Part shown: positions 54,270-63,060 of the stretch, one piece after another
Layout: every line of letters begins with the position of its first letter
Position numbering within the stretch: position 1 is the first letter of the stretch
NCBI RefSeq assembly: GCF_005222915.1
Contig: NZ_STFX01000020.1
Coordinates: 62,001-126,000 of the forward strand
Direction: 5' to 3'
DNA: 64,000 bases
Source of the DNA: Rhizobium sp. FKL33
GTDB taxonomy: Bacteria > Pseudomonadota > Alphaproteobacteria > Rhizobiales > Rhizobiaceae
Translations under genes and position numbers: made by a program
The notes under the pieces: model-generated
What the model saw: the letters and a program-made list of their open reading frames with translations, nothing else
Databases searched by the model: none
What the model was told of the DNA's origin: nothing

Positions 54270-54425
54270 AGGAAAACTTTTCCTTGGGGCCATACTCGAT
54301 CTTATGGGAGCTGTCCCTGTTTTGGCCTGTGGGCTGGAGCACATGGCGCCCACCTACTTTTGTAGGCGCCCAGGATCGAACTTCCACCGGTCGTCGTGGA
54401 TCGCACTCTTCCCCAAGCTTTCGTC
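54270..54425 (+). ncRNA. ssrS: 6S RNA (SsrS)
   Basis: About 100 bases after zapA, CTTGGGG (54283-54289) and CCCCAAG (54411-54417) form the closing stem of a long, mostly self-complementary hairpin with an open middle (GGAGCTGTCCCTG... and ...CCAGGATCGAACTTCC), the 6S layout that mimics an open promoter and binds sigma-70 RNA polymerase. Location after zapA is the conserved site for ssrS. Exact ends are approximate. The folate gene ygfA, the usual downstream neighbour, is not present. Confidence 0.75.
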
Positions 54426-54636
54426 ACCCGCAGATGCGGGTCTTCCTGAGATAAGGTTTTCCATGGAAATCCGTCGCCCATTCGCGGCGGATCGCGCATT
54501 TCTTATCGGTTGCGGCGGCGTCTTCCGAATACAGGGCTGTCGTGGCGCTGGAGGAAACATTGGACGGACCGCCCGTCGCGGTGGCCGCGACAAGAAAAGC
54601 AAGAATAGTCATCGCCGTCATGACGAAGTATTGCAT
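54424..54636 (-). CDS. Small secreted hypothetical protein
   Basis: A 70-residue protein with a signal peptide (MQYFVMTAMTILAFLVAATATG) and a short mature part of about 45 residues that holds two cysteines (KKCAIRREWATDFHGKPYLRKTRICG). The ATG follows GGGAGG, with a nine-base spacing. The Cys-Arg-rich ending resembles small periplasmic proteins of this order. I do not recognise a family. Its 3' end abuts the 6S RNA gene on the other strand. The gap to the next gene (54637-54774) shows nothing else. Confidence 0.55.
   Translation of the reverse strand: MQYFVMTAMTILAFLVAATATGGPSNVSSSATTALYSEDAAATDKKCAIRREWATDFHGKPYLRKTRICG
54426..54441 (+). terminator. Hairpin just after 6S RNA
   Basis: ACCCGCA and TGCGGGT form a tight 7-base inverted repeat directly downstream of the 6S closing stem, followed by CTTCC. 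It may end 6S transcription. It also covers the stop of the small antisense gene. Confidence 0.45.
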
Positions 54637-54774
54637 TGCGGTGGCCTCCCTCTCAACTGGACATGCAGTTGATTAGGATGCTTTTAAGCATAGGTCTGTT
54701 CCCAAGGGAACAGGATTCTTTTAGAGTTTCTTAAAACGTTGCGCCGCGTTGCAGCAAGAAAGTATGAACAGGTT

Positions 54775-55215
54775 TCACATTCCCAGCATTTTCTGTTGTA
54801 AATCCGTGGGTAAGCGCCTGGGGCGGCCCGCGGCGTTGATGATCGCGATGGTCACTGACGCCTCCATCAACCGCACATTCTCCCTCAAAATCGTCTGACG
54901 CAGCACCATGCGCGCGCCGGCGGCTGTCTCGGTCCGGGTCAGGATCGTCAGAATATCGTCCATGCGCGCGGAGGCGAGGAAATCGATATCCATATGCCGG
55001 ACGACGAAGGCGGCCTTCTCGCCCTCCACGGTCATGTCGGCTTGTTCCACGCCGAGACAGCGCAGGAAGTCGGTGCGGCCGCGCTCCAGGAAATGCAGGT
55101 AGCGCGCGTGATAGACCACGCCGGAAAAATCGGTGTCCTCGTAATAGACGCGCTGCGTCAGGCGGTGGCCTTCGGGCGTCAACGCGCCGGCGAGCGGGAT
55201 CATTGTCTGGGTCAT
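54775..55215 (-). CDS. ybgC: YbgC/FadM-family acyl-CoA thioesterase
   Basis: A 146-residue hotdog-fold thioesterase. The active-site signature YYEDTDFSGVVYHARYLHFLERGRTDFLR (catalytic Asp in EDTD) and VVRHMDIDFLASARMDD are characteristic of the Tol-Pal-associated YbgC family. The start at 55215 has AAGGAT; a longer frame exists but is not supported. No tol-pal genes are seen in the window, so the Tol link is by family only. Confidence 0.9.
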   Translation of the reverse strand: MTQTMIPLAGALTPEGHRLTQRVYYEDTDFSGVVYHARYLHFLERGRTDFLRCLGVEQADMTVEGEKAAFVVRHMDIDFLASARMDDILTILTRTETAAGARMVLRQTILRENVRLMEASVTIAIINAAGRPRRLPTDLQQKMLGM

Positions 55216-55351
55216 GGGTAATCCTTCGTCACGTCGATCGCGCTGTACACGCCCTCCGATCAAAGTCCAAGACGCAACGCGGCGCCTTCGCCCTTGTTTG
55301 GCCCCGGCGCCGACGATAGAGCTAGCGCAGCCAGCATGAAGGAGGAGCGCC

Positions 55352-57133
55352 ATGTCCGGTCAACACGAAAAGCGTCGTCTGAGGTCGCAGGACTGGTTCG
55401 ACAATCCCGACCATATCGACATGACCGCGCTCTATCTCGAGCGTTTCATGAATTACGGCGTCACGCCCGAAGAGCTTCGGTCCGGCAAGCCGATCATCGG
55501 CATCGCCCAGTCCGGCAGCGATCTCACGCCCTGCAACAGGCACCATGTCGATCTCGCCAAACGCGTCCGTGACGGCATCCGCGACGCGGGCGGCATCCCG
55601 ATCGAGTTTCCGACCCATCCGATCTTCGAAAACTGTAAGCGCCCCACCGCAGCGCTCGACCGCAATCTCGCCTATCTCGGTCTCGTGGAAGTGCTGTACG
55701 GCTATCCGCTCGACGGCGTGGTGCTGACGACGGGCTGCGACAAGACGACGCCGTCAGCGATCATGGCCGCCTCCACCGTCGACATTCCCGCCATTGTTCT
55801 CTCGGGCGGGCCAATGCTGGACGGCTGGCATGAAGGGGAATTGGCGGGCTCCGGCACGGTCATCTGGCGCATGCGGCGCAAATTCGGCGCCGGCGAGATC
55901 GACCGCGAGGAATTCCTGCAGGCCGCGCTCGATTCCGCCCCCTCGATCGGCCATTGCAACACGATGGGGACGGCCTCGACCATGAACGCGCTTGCCGAGG
56001 CGCTCGGCCTGTCGCTGACCGGCTGCGGCGCGATCCCCGCCGCCTATCGCGAGCGCGGTCAGATGGCCTATCGCACCGGCCGCCGCGCCGTCGAAATCGT
56101 CTGGGAGGATCTGAAGCCGTCCGACATTCTGACGCGCGACGCCTTCCTCAACGCCATCAAGGTCAATTCCGCCATCGGCGGCTCCACCAACGCCCAGCCG
56201 CATCTCGCGGCCATGGCCAAGCATGCCGGCGTCGAACTTTATCCCGAGGACTGGCAGGTTCACGGCTTCGACATTCCGCTGCTCGCCAATGTTCAGCCGG
56301 CGGGCGCCTATCTCGGCGAGCGTTATCATCGCGCCGGCGGCACGCCGGCGGTCATGTGGGAGTTGATGCAGGCCGGAAAGCTTGCGGGCGACTGTCGCAC
56401 GATCACCGGCAAGACCATGGCGGAAAACCTGGAAGGCCGCGAAGCGGTGGACCGGGAGGTCATCCGTCCCTATGCCGAGCCCCTGAAAGACCGCGCCGGT
56501 TTCCTGGTGCTCAAGGGCAATCTCTTCGATTTCGCCATCATGAAGATGAGCGTGGTCTCCGAGGATTTCCGCAGCCGCTATCTCTCGGAGCCGGGTCGCG
56601 AAGGCGTGTTCGAGGGCAAGGCGGTGGTGTTCGACGGCTCGGAAGACTACCACGCGCGTATCAACGACCCGGCGCTGGATATCGATGATCGCACGATCCT
56701 CGTCATTCGCGGCGCGGGGCCGCTGGGCTGGCCTGGATCTGCCGAGGTGGTCAACATGCAGCCGCCGGATCATATCCTCAAGCGCGGCATCAAGAGCCTG
56801 CCGACCATCGGCGACGGGCGCCAGTCCGGCACCGCAGACAGCCCTTCGATCCTCAACGCGGCGCCGGAAAGCGCCGCCGGCGGCGGGCTGGCCTGGGTGC
56901 GCAGCGGCGATGTCATCCGCATCGATTTCAATGAGGGCCGCTGCGACATGCTGGTGGATGAGGCCGAGATTGCCAGGCGCAAGCAGGACGGCATCCCCGC
57001 CGTGCCAGCCGACGCGACGCCCTGGCAGCGGCTATACCGCCAGACGGTCACGCAACTGTCCGACGGCGCGGTGATCGAGGGCGCGGCGGACTTCCGCCAG
57101 ATCGCCAAGACGCCGCCCCGGCACAATCACTGA
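55352..57133 (+). CDS. xylD: D-xylonate dehydratase (IlvD/Edd family)
   Basis: A 593-residue iron-sulfur dehydratase. Three Cys that bind the cluster are visible: Cys61 (LTPCNRHH), Cys129 (TTGCDKTTP) and Cys202 (GHCNTMGTA). The N-terminus (SQDWFDNPDHIDMTALYLERFMNYG) and the C-terminus ending PRHNH are characteristic of Caulobacter-type XylD. It converts D-xylonate to 2-keto-3-deoxy-D-xylonate in the non-phosphorylating pentose pathways. L-arabinonate dehydratase is the alternative. The ATG follows GGAGGAG. No other xyl genes lie beside it. Confidence 0.87.
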   Translation: MSGQHEKRRLRSQDWFDNPDHIDMTALYLERFMNYGVTPEELRSGKPIIGIAQSGSDLTPCNRHHVDLAKRVRDGIRDAGGIPIEFPTHPIFENCKRPTAALDRNLAYLGLVEVLYGYPLDGVVLTTGCDKTTPSAIMAASTVDIPAIVLSGGPMLDGWHEGELAGSGTVIWRMRRKFGAGEIDREEFLQAALDSAPSIGHCNTMGTASTMNALAEALGLSLTGCGAIPAAYRERGQMAYRTGRRAVEIVWEDLKPSDILTRDAFLNAIKVNSAIGGSTNAQPHLAAMAKHAGVELYPEDWQVHGFDIPLLANVQPAGAYLGERYHRAGGTPAVMWELMQAGKLAGDCRTITGKTMAENLEGREAVDREVIRPYAEPLKDRAGFLVLKGNLFDFAIMKMSVVSEDFRSRYLSEPGREGVFEGKAVVFDGSEDYHARINDPALDIDDRTILVIRGAGPLGWPGSAEVVNMQPPDHILKRGIKSLPTIGDGRQSGTADSPSILNAAPESAAGGGLAWVRSGDVIRIDFNEGRCDMLVDEAEIARRKQDGIPAVPADATPWQRLYRQTVTQLSDGAVIEGAADFRQIAKTPPRHNH

Positions 57134-57160
57134 TCCATTCGGTGGCCGATCCGGCTTTCG

Positions 57161-57190
57161 AACGCCTGCGTAGAAACAACGCAGGCGTTT
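57161..57190 (+). terminator. Hairpin terminator after xylD
   Basis: AACGCCTGCGT and ACGCAGGCGTT form a perfect 11-base-pair stem with a seven-base loop, followed by TTG. It separates xylD from the repair operon. Confidence 0.75.
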
Positions 57191-57198
57191 GTCATAGC

Positions 57199-57227
57199 TT
57201 GCACTTTAAGTTTTCGGAACATAAAGT
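57199..57227 (+). promoter_or_regulatory. Promoter of the radical SAM/UdgX operon, probably leaderless
   Basis: TTGCAC (57199-57204) and TAAAGT (57222-57227) are spaced by 17 bases. Transcription would begin at or next to the ATG at 57234, which has no Shine-Dalgarno sequence, so a leaderless mRNA is likely. The -10 element lies inside the LexA box. Confidence 0.5.
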
Positions 57228-57231
57228 GAAC
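57217..57231. promoter_or_regulatory. LexA (SOS) box
   Basis: GAAC-ATAAAGT-GAAC is an exact match to the alphaproteobacterial LexA direct repeat GAAC-N7-GAAC (GTTC-N7-GTTC on the other strand). It ends two bases before the start codon and overlaps the predicted -10 element, so LexA would block transcription until DNA damage. Confidence 0.8.
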
Positions 57232-57233
57232 GC

Positions 57234-58469
57234 ATGGTTCAGCTCAAGATTCGGGACAAGCTCGCGATCCTTTCGGATGCCGCGAAATATGACGCCTCCT
57301 GCGCCTCCTCGGGAACCGCCAAGCGCAATTCGGCTGACGGCAAGGGGCTCGGCTCCACCGAAAGCATGGGCATCTGTCATGCTTACGCGCCGGATGGGCG
57401 GTGCATCTCGCTGCTCAAGATCCTGATGACCAATTTCTGTATCTATGACTGCGCCTATTGCATCAACCGGGCGTCGTCGAATGTGCAGCGTGCGCGTTTC
57501 ACGCCCGACGAGGTCGTCTGGCTGACGATCGAATTCTATCGCCGCAATTATATCGAGGGCCTGTTTCTCTCCTCTGGCATCATCAAATCGCCCGACGACA
57601 CGATGGCGGATATGGTGCGCATCGCCCGCGACCTGCGACAGGTCCACAGTTTCAGGGGCTATATCCACCTCAAGACCATTCCGGACGCCGCGCCTGCCTT
57701 GGTCGAGGAAGCAGGGCTCTACGCCGATCGCCTGTCGATCAACATCGAATTGCCGCAGGACCAGTCGGTCACGCGCTATGCGCCGCAGAAAAGCCCGGTG
57801 TCGATCCGCAAATCCATGGCCGATCTCCGCCTCAAGATCGACGAACATTCCGAACCGAGCCCGATCACCAAGAAGAAGAAGCGCTTCATGCCGGCGGGCC
57901 AGAGCACGCAGATGATCATCGGCGCTGACGCCTCCACCGACGAAGATATTCTCGTGCGCAGCGAAAGCCTCTATTCCGGCTATCAGTTGCGGCGCGTCTA
58001 TTACTCCGCCTTCAGCCCCATTCCGGATTCGTCCTCGGCGCTGCCGCTGATCAAGCCGCCCTTGATCCGGGAACATCGGCTCTACCAGGCCGACTGGCTG
58101 ACGCGGTTCTACGGCTTTTCCGCCCGCGAGATCATGTCGGCGCAACCGGGCGGTATGCTGGATCTCGATCTCGATCCGAAACTGGCCTGGGCGCTCGCCA
58201 ATCGCGCCGTCTTCCCCGTCGACGTCAACAAGGCGGCGAAGGAAACGCTTTTGCGCGTGCCGGGCTTCGGCTCCAAATCGATCGGCCGCATTCTGACGTC
58301 GCGGCGCATCAAGTCGCTGCGCTACGACGATCTCGTCCGGCTCGGCGCTGTGATGAGCAAGGCGCGACCCTTCATCGCCTGTGTCGACTGGAACCCGCGC
58401 GGCCTCACCGATTCCGAAGGGCTGAAGGCGAAATTCCAGCCTGCGCCGCAGCAATTATCGCTGTTCTGA
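57234..58469 (+). CDS. Putative DNA modification/repair radical SAM protein
   Basis: A 411-residue protein of the radical SAM repair-associated family. The cluster ligands are Cys69, Cys73 and Cys76 (FCIYDCAYC, CX3CX2C). Upstream is the family-specific stretch KLAILSDAAKYDASCASSGTAKRN and GICHAYAPDGRCISLLKIL. A C-terminal helix-hairpin-helix DNA-binding motif is seen (LLRVPGFGSKSIGRIL). It always tends to sit beside the DUF4130/UdgX gene, as here, and the stop overlaps that gene by one base (TGATG). The LexA box upstream supports a role in DNA damage; the reaction is unknown. Confidence 0.92.
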   Translation: MVQLKIRDKLAILSDAAKYDASCASSGTAKRNSADGKGLGSTESMGICHAYAPDGRCISLLKILMTNFCIYDCAYCINRASSNVQRARFTPDEVVWLTIEFYRRNYIEGLFLSSGIIKSPDDTMADMVRIARDLRQVHSFRGYIHLKTIPDAAPALVEEAGLYADRLSINIELPQDQSVTRYAPQKSPVSIRKSMADLRLKIDEHSEPSPITKKKKRFMPAGQSTQMIIGADASTDEDILVRSESLYSGYQLRRVYYSAFSPIPDSSSALPLIKPPLIREHRLYQADWLTRFYGFSAREIMSAQPGGMLDLDLDPKLAWALANRAVFPVDVNKAAKETLLRVPGFGSKSIGRILTSRRIKSLRYDDLVRLGAVMSKARPFIACVDWNPRGLTDSEGLKAKFQPAPQQLSLF

Positions 58470-59926
58470 TGGTCTCGGTCATCCTGCCGAAACTGGGCTT
58501 TGCAGAGGCCTGGCGGAGCGAGGCGCGGGCGCTCCTCCTGAAAGGCGCGCCGCCCGAGTCCGTCTCCTGGCGGCTCGACGGCGAGGGCGGCGATCTCTTC
58601 GGCGGCTTCGACCTGACGGATGAGGGAAAATATACGCCGATTGCAGAGCCGCGCAGTCCCACCGCCTTCCTGCCGCTCGCCGAGGCCGCGCTCTGCCATT
58701 CCGGCCCGGAGCGCTTCAGCCTTCCCTATCGCCTGCTGTTCCGGCTGCAGGCCGATCGCAGCATCCTGCAGGATCAGTCCGACCGTGACGTCGCGGCCAT
58801 CATGGCGATGGAGAAATCCGTCCGGCGCGATAGCCACAAGATGAAGGCCTTCGTCCGTTTCCGCGAAGTTGGAGGGGAGGGGATCAGACGGCGTTTCGCC
58901 GCCTGGTTCGAACCAGACCATTTTATCCTCGAGCGCACGGCGCCCTTCTTCGCTCGCCGATTCGCCGATATGGACTGGATGATCGTCACCCCGGGCGCGG
59001 CGGCGCTGTTCCTCGACGGCGCCTTGTCGATCTCGCCCTGCGAGGGCCGGCCCGATATGCCCGAAGACGCCGCCGACGATCTCTGGCGCACCTACTATCG
59101 GAACATCTTCAATCCCGCCCGGTTGAAGGTGAAGGCGATGAAGAGCGAGATGCCGGTCAGATACTGGAAGAACCTTCCCGAGGCCCGGCTCATTCCCGAG
59201 CTCATCGCCGGCGCCGAACGGCAGGTGCAGGAGATGCGCGCGGCCATGCCCACACTGCCGTCTCCGCGCGCAGAGCGTATTCTCAGCCGGGTGGGGCAGG
59301 TCGATCTTCCCGATGCCGGCAAGGTTCCGGAGACGCTCGACGAAGCGCGGACACAAGCGCGGCATTGCACCCGCTGCGACCTCTATTGCAACGCCACGCA
59401 GACCGTGTTCGGCGAAGGTAATCCGCGCAATCCCCTGATGTTCGTCGGCGAACAGCCGGGCGATCAGGAAGATCTCGCCGGACGTCCCTTTGTCGGCCCC
59501 GCCGGAAAACTGTTCGACGCCGCTCTTGCGGAAGCCGGCATCGACCGTGCCCAGGCCTATGTCACCAATGCGGTCAAGCATTTCAAATTCGAGCCGCGCG
59601 GCAAGCGTCGCATCCACAAGCGGCCTGATAAAGGCGAGGTGATCGCCTGCCGGTGGTGGCTGGATCTGGAGCGTCAGTTCACCCGGCCGAAGATGATCGT
59701 GGCTCTCGGCGCTACAGCCGCCTATGCGGTTACCGGACATGGCGAGGACATTCTCAAACGACGCGGCAGTGTAGAGCGCCTTGAAGACGAGACGCGCGTT
59801 TTCATCACCATCCATCCATCTGCCGTGCTCAGGGCTGGGTCGGCTGACGCCGTGGCCGAAGCGCGCGGCGCCTTCATTGCCGATATGAGACGACTGGCGC
59901 GGGCTTTTTCCGATCTTGGCCCCTGA
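58469..59926 (+). CDS. DUF4130-UdgX fusion: uracil-DNA crosslinking protein
   Basis: A 485-residue fusion. Residues 1 to about 250 match the radical-SAM-linked DUF4130 repair domain (RDSHKMKAFVRFREV, ERTAPFFARRFADMDWMIVTP, YYRNIFNPARLKVKAM). Residues about 290-485 are a family 4-like uracil-DNA glycosylase with Fe-S cysteines (CTRCDLYC, Cys300, Cys303, Cys307), the motif GEQPGDQEDLAGRPFVGPAG and the C-terminal HPSAVLR. The UdgX hallmark KRRIH (residues 379-383) is present; in UdgX the His bonds covalently to the abasic site left by uracil. It is translationally coupled to the radical SAM gene and shares its LexA box. Confidence 0.92.
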   Translation: MVSVILPKLGFAEAWRSEARALLLKGAPPESVSWRLDGEGGDLFGGFDLTDEGKYTPIAEPRSPTAFLPLAEAALCHSGPERFSLPYRLLFRLQADRSILQDQSDRDVAAIMAMEKSVRRDSHKMKAFVRFREVGGEGIRRRFAAWFEPDHFILERTAPFFARRFADMDWMIVTPGAAALFLDGALSISPCEGRPDMPEDAADDLWRTYYRNIFNPARLKVKAMKSEMPVRYWKNLPEARLIPELIAGAERQVQEMRAAMPTLPSPRAERILSRVGQVDLPDAGKVPETLDEARTQARHCTRCDLYCNATQTVFGEGNPRNPLMFVGEQPGDQEDLAGRPFVGPAGKLFDAALAEAGIDRAQAYVTNAVKHFKFEPRGKRRIHKRPDKGEVIACRWWLDLERQFTRPKMIVALGATAAYAVTGHGEDILKRRGSVERLEDETRVFITIHPSAVLRAGSADAVAEARGAFIADMRRLARAFSDLGP

Positions 59927-59953
59927 AGGTCACGACGCAGCGCCTTCGGCGGA

Positions 59954-61420
59954 TCAACGTTTCAGCGACAAGCCGACAAGTCCGGTCAGCGTTTCCTGTG
60001 ACGCCGAGCCCTTTTGCGACGAACGCTCCCAGGCGACATCCGCCGTGACGTCGAGCGAGCGCGACACGCCCCAGGTGAGGCCGGCGCCGAGATCGTAGAC
60101 GGTCTGGTTGGCGGCGGCGGATTTGTAGTCGCGCCAGGTGGTTCCGGCCGAGAGCTTACCCTTCAGCTCGTCGATGATCACCTGGGTCAACGCCATGTCG
60201 GCAGTATAGGCGATGGAGCCGCTCGACCCGGCGGAGGTGGACGGTTCGATTTCGGTCTTGAGGCCGAATTCGACATCCGTGCCGCGATGCGGCGACCAGT
60301 TGGCGTCGCCGTTTATGGTCAGGCCGGACAGGGAATCCAGCCTGCCGTCCTTGAAGTCGGCGACCGTATAGCCGGCGCCGAGCTCGCCGCGGAGCTTTTC
60401 GCCCATGTCGAACTCCACGCCGGTCTTGGCGGCGTAGAGATCGGCGTCGCGCATATAGCCTGTGCTGTCGCGCTCATTGTCATAGATCATCCGGCCATAG
60501 GAGGCCTCGATGAAGGGAATGATCGCGGGCGACAGCTCATAGCCCAGCCGTCCGCGCAGCGTGGCGGTGTTCTGGTTGCGATCCGACTGATCCAGATTCT
60601 GACCGCTCGAAAGCGTGGCGTCGCCATAGGTTTCGCGCTCGAAATCGAAGCCGAGCGTGCCGCGAATCAGGCCGAGATCGCGGGTTATCGACGCCCCGGC
60701 CGTCCAGGTGGCAACCTCAGCCTGGTTAGTGGCGCCGTCGATGGCGTTGGCGTCGCCGATATCTTCGCGCGCGAGGCTGTAGCCGGCGGTCAAATTGGCG
60801 ATCGTGTCGTTGGAGATGTCGAGCCGCAGCGCGGCGTTGATGCTGCCTTCCGGATCATCGCTCTTGAAGCCGCTGAGCGTTTTCTGCCAGGTTCCGCTGG
60901 TGTCGATCCGCAATTCATGCTGGGACCAGTTGGAGGTCAGAGACCCTTTCAAACCGGCCTGGAGATAGGAGCGGGTCTTGGTCGCATCGCCGGACTTTTC
61001 TTTTTCGAAGCCGGCGCCGCTGCTGATCGTCGGTCGGAAGGTGAAGGTCCCGATCGGGATGCCGGGCGTCTCCTCGCTTTCGGCGGCGCGGGGACGAAGT
61101 TCATCTACGCCTTGGTCCGGCAGATTCTGCCGACCGAGGTCCTGTCGGAGGGTTGCGTCGTCCACGGCATTCTGGTCGAGATCGGGATCTCGAGCCGGCT
61201 GTGTGTCCTGCGTTGTCTCGTCGGCCGCCTGTGGATCTGCGTTCTGTTCTGCCGTGGGATCGCCGGCAGACCAATCCGTGTTGGGCTTGACGCCTGGAGT
61301 GGTCGGCTGCGCGCTTTGCGCTTGAACATCCGCTGCGGAAACGAGCGCTACGCCCGCCGCGATCAGCAGCGTGGAGAACATGCGCGACTTGAAGCGGGCG
61401 TCGTGGGCGCGTCTGGACAT
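59954..61420 (-). CDS. Outer-membrane beta-barrel protein (BBP2-like)
   Basis: A 488-residue exported protein. A Sec signal (FSTLLIAAGVALVSAADVQAQ) is followed by a low-complexity Asp/Gln/Thr-rich linker of about 100 residues, then about 350 residues of alternating beta strands ending in LTGLVGLSLKR, as expected for an outer-membrane barrel of the BBP2 type. The start at 61420 is set by the signal peptide; there is no strong ribosome-binding site. Function is unknown; related barrels are often near polysaccharide genes, and the next gene makes a Kdo precursor. Confidence 0.8.
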   Translation of the reverse strand: MSRRAHDARFKSRMFSTLLIAAGVALVSAADVQAQSAQPTTPGVKPNTDWSAGDPTAEQNADPQAADETTQDTQPARDPDLDQNAVDDATLRQDLGRQNLPDQGVDELRPRAAESEETPGIPIGTFTFRPTISSGAGFEKEKSGDATKTRSYLQAGLKGSLTSNWSQHELRIDTSGTWQKTLSGFKSDDPEGSINAALRLDISNDTIANLTAGYSLAREDIGDANAIDGATNQAEVATWTAGASITRDLGLIRGTLGFDFERETYGDATLSSGQNLDQSDRNQNTATLRGRLGYELSPAIIPFIEASYGRMIYDNERDSTGYMRDADLYAAKTGVEFDMGEKLRGELGAGYTVADFKDGRLDSLSGLTINGDANWSPHRGTDVEFGLKTEIEPSTSAGSSGSIAYTADMALTQVIIDELKGKLSAGTTWRDYKSAAANQTVYDLGAGLTWGVSRSLDVTADVAWERSSQKGSASQETLTGLVGLSLKR

Positions 61421-61591
61421 GCGAACCGGTTGATTTGCGTCAATGATTACCCATTGGTAAAGGACCAAGGTTAATGAAGTGTTTCCGATCACGGCTTTGA
61501 ACCATCGCTTGGAGCAGCGGACGGAAGCCTTAAATCGATTTTTAACCTCCGCCTCTCTGGACAAGCGCATCGGAGGGAGTAAACCACCCAC

Positions 61592-62587
61592 ATGAACGAG
61601 AACATTCTGAAATTCACCGAGAGCGACGCTGCTCTTTCCGCGATCCGCACCATCCGAGCCGAGAAATCAGGTCTTGCCGATCTCGAAAAGGCGCTGTCGA
61701 ACGGGTTGTCGGAGAGCTTCACCCAGGCGATCTCCCGTCTGGGCAGTATTGCGGGCCGTGTGATCGTGACCGGCATCGGCAAGAGCGGTCATGTCGGCGC
61801 CAAAATCGCCGCGACGCTCGCTTCCACCGGCACGCCCGCTTTCTTCGTGCATCCGGTTGAGGCCAATCACGGCGATCTCGGTATGATTACGCCCGATGAC
61901 GCCATCATCGCTCTGTCCTGGGGCGGCGAAAGCACCGAGCTACAGGGCATCCTTGCCTATTCCCGGCGTTTTTCGATTCCGCTGATCGCGGTCACATCAG
62001 GGGCGGATTCGACCTTGGCGCGCAGCGCGGACATCGTGCTGTGCCTGCCGAAATCGCAGGAAGCCTGCCCGCATGGGCTCGCGCCAACGACATCCGCGCT
62101 GATGCAGCTGGCCATCGGCGACGCCATTGCGGTGGCGCTTCTTGAAGCCCGGGGCTTCACGGCGGGCGATTTCAAGACGTTCCATCCCGGCGGCAAGCTG
62201 GGCGCGACGCTGTCGCATGTCCGCGATGTCATGCATGTCGGCGAGCGCGTGCCGCTGGTGCCGAAGGGCACGTCGATGCCCGAGGCGGTGCTGGTGCTGT
62301 CGCGCAAGCGGTTCGGTTGCGTCGGCGTGGTGGATGAAGACGGACGCCTGTGCGGCATCGTCACCGAAGGCGATATGGCGCGAAATCTGGCCCGCGATCT
62401 CTCGGTGCTGGATGTCGACGACGTTATGACGCCCAATCCGAAGACGGTGAAGGAAACCGTGTTGGCCGCGACGGCCATGGCCCTTCTGGAGCAGCACAGC
62501 ATTTCGGCGCTGATCGTCATCGACGATGACCAGCGTCCCCAGGGCATCGTGCATTTCCACGATCTGCTCCGGATCGGAGTCGCCTGA
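61592..62587 (+). CDS. kdsD: KpsF/GutQ-type arabinose-5-phosphate isomerase
   Basis: A 331-residue sugar isomerase. The SIS domain (GRVIVTGIGKSGHVGAKIAATLASTGTPAFFVHPVEANHGDLGM) is followed by two CBS domains (RDVMHVGERVPLVPKGTSMPEAVLVLS and DVMTPNPKTVKETVLAATAMALLEQH). It makes D-arabinose 5-phosphate from D-ribulose 5-phosphate, the first step to Kdo for lipopolysaccharide. The start follows GGAGGGAG, with long spacing. It is divergent from the barrel gene. Confidence 0.93.
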   Translation: MNENILKFTESDAALSAIRTIRAEKSGLADLEKALSNGLSESFTQAISRLGSIAGRVIVTGIGKSGHVGAKIAATLASTGTPAFFVHPVEANHGDLGMITPDDAIIALSWGGESTELQGILAYSRRFSIPLIAVTSGADSTLARSADIVLCLPKSQEACPHGLAPTTSALMQLAIGDAIAVALLEARGFTAGDFKTFHPGGKLGATLSHVRDVMHVGERVPLVPKGTSMPEAVLVLSRKRFGCVGVVDEDGRLCGIVTEGDMARNLARDLSVLDVDDVMTPNPKTVKETVLAATAMALLEQHSISALIVIDDDQRPQGIVHFHDLLRIGVA

Positions 62588-62601
62588 GGAAGCAGACGGC
62601 G

Positions 62602-63060
62602 TCAGCCGGCCTCCACCACCAGATCCGCGCCATCGGCGCCGATCACCTTGACCTTGGCGCCTGCGGGAAGATCCGGTCCCTTGACGACCCAGACCGTATC
62701 GCCGAGCTTTACCCGGCCAAAGCCGTTGTGGATGGGATCGATGAGATCGCCCATGCGGCCGACCAGGCTCTGGGCGCGGCGATTGAGCAAAGGCTCGTCG
62801 CTATCGCCGCCCCTTCGACGCAGCCAGCCCCTGCCGACGAACAGGAAGAGGCAGGAGAGGGCGGCAAAAGCCAGCCATTGAAGTTCCCAGGACCACCAGA
62901 GCGCATCCCAGGCCGCGAGCGACACGCCGCCGATCGCAACGGCGGCGAGCCCGACCCAGATCAGGAAATTGCCGGGCAGCAGGATTTCCGCCGCCAGCAG
63001 GGCTGCGCCCAAGATCACCCAGCTCCATGGACCCAGCGACTGGATGAGACCCATGATCAT
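62602..63060 (-). CDS. NfeD family membrane protein
   Basis: A 152-residue protein with two or three N-terminal membrane segments ([57 protein letters not shown]) and a C-terminal OB-fold domain ([46 protein letters not shown]). It pairs with an SPFH protein in membrane microdomains. Its ATG overlaps the SPFH stop by four bases (ATGA), a coupled pair. Confidence 0.92.
   Translation of the reverse strand: MIMGLIQSLGPWSWVILGAALLAAEILLPGNFLIWVGLAAVAIGGVSLAAWDALWWSWELQWLAFAALSCLFLFVGRGWLRRRGGDSDEPLLNRRAQSLVGRMGDLIDPIHNGFGRVKLGDTVWVVKGPDLPAGAKVKVIGADGADLVVEAG

Noticed and set aside
60014-61474. 486-codon open frame opposite the outer-membrane barrel gene
   Set aside because: The minus-strand frame has a signal peptide and barrel strands; the plus-strand frame has no motif and no ribosome-binding site.
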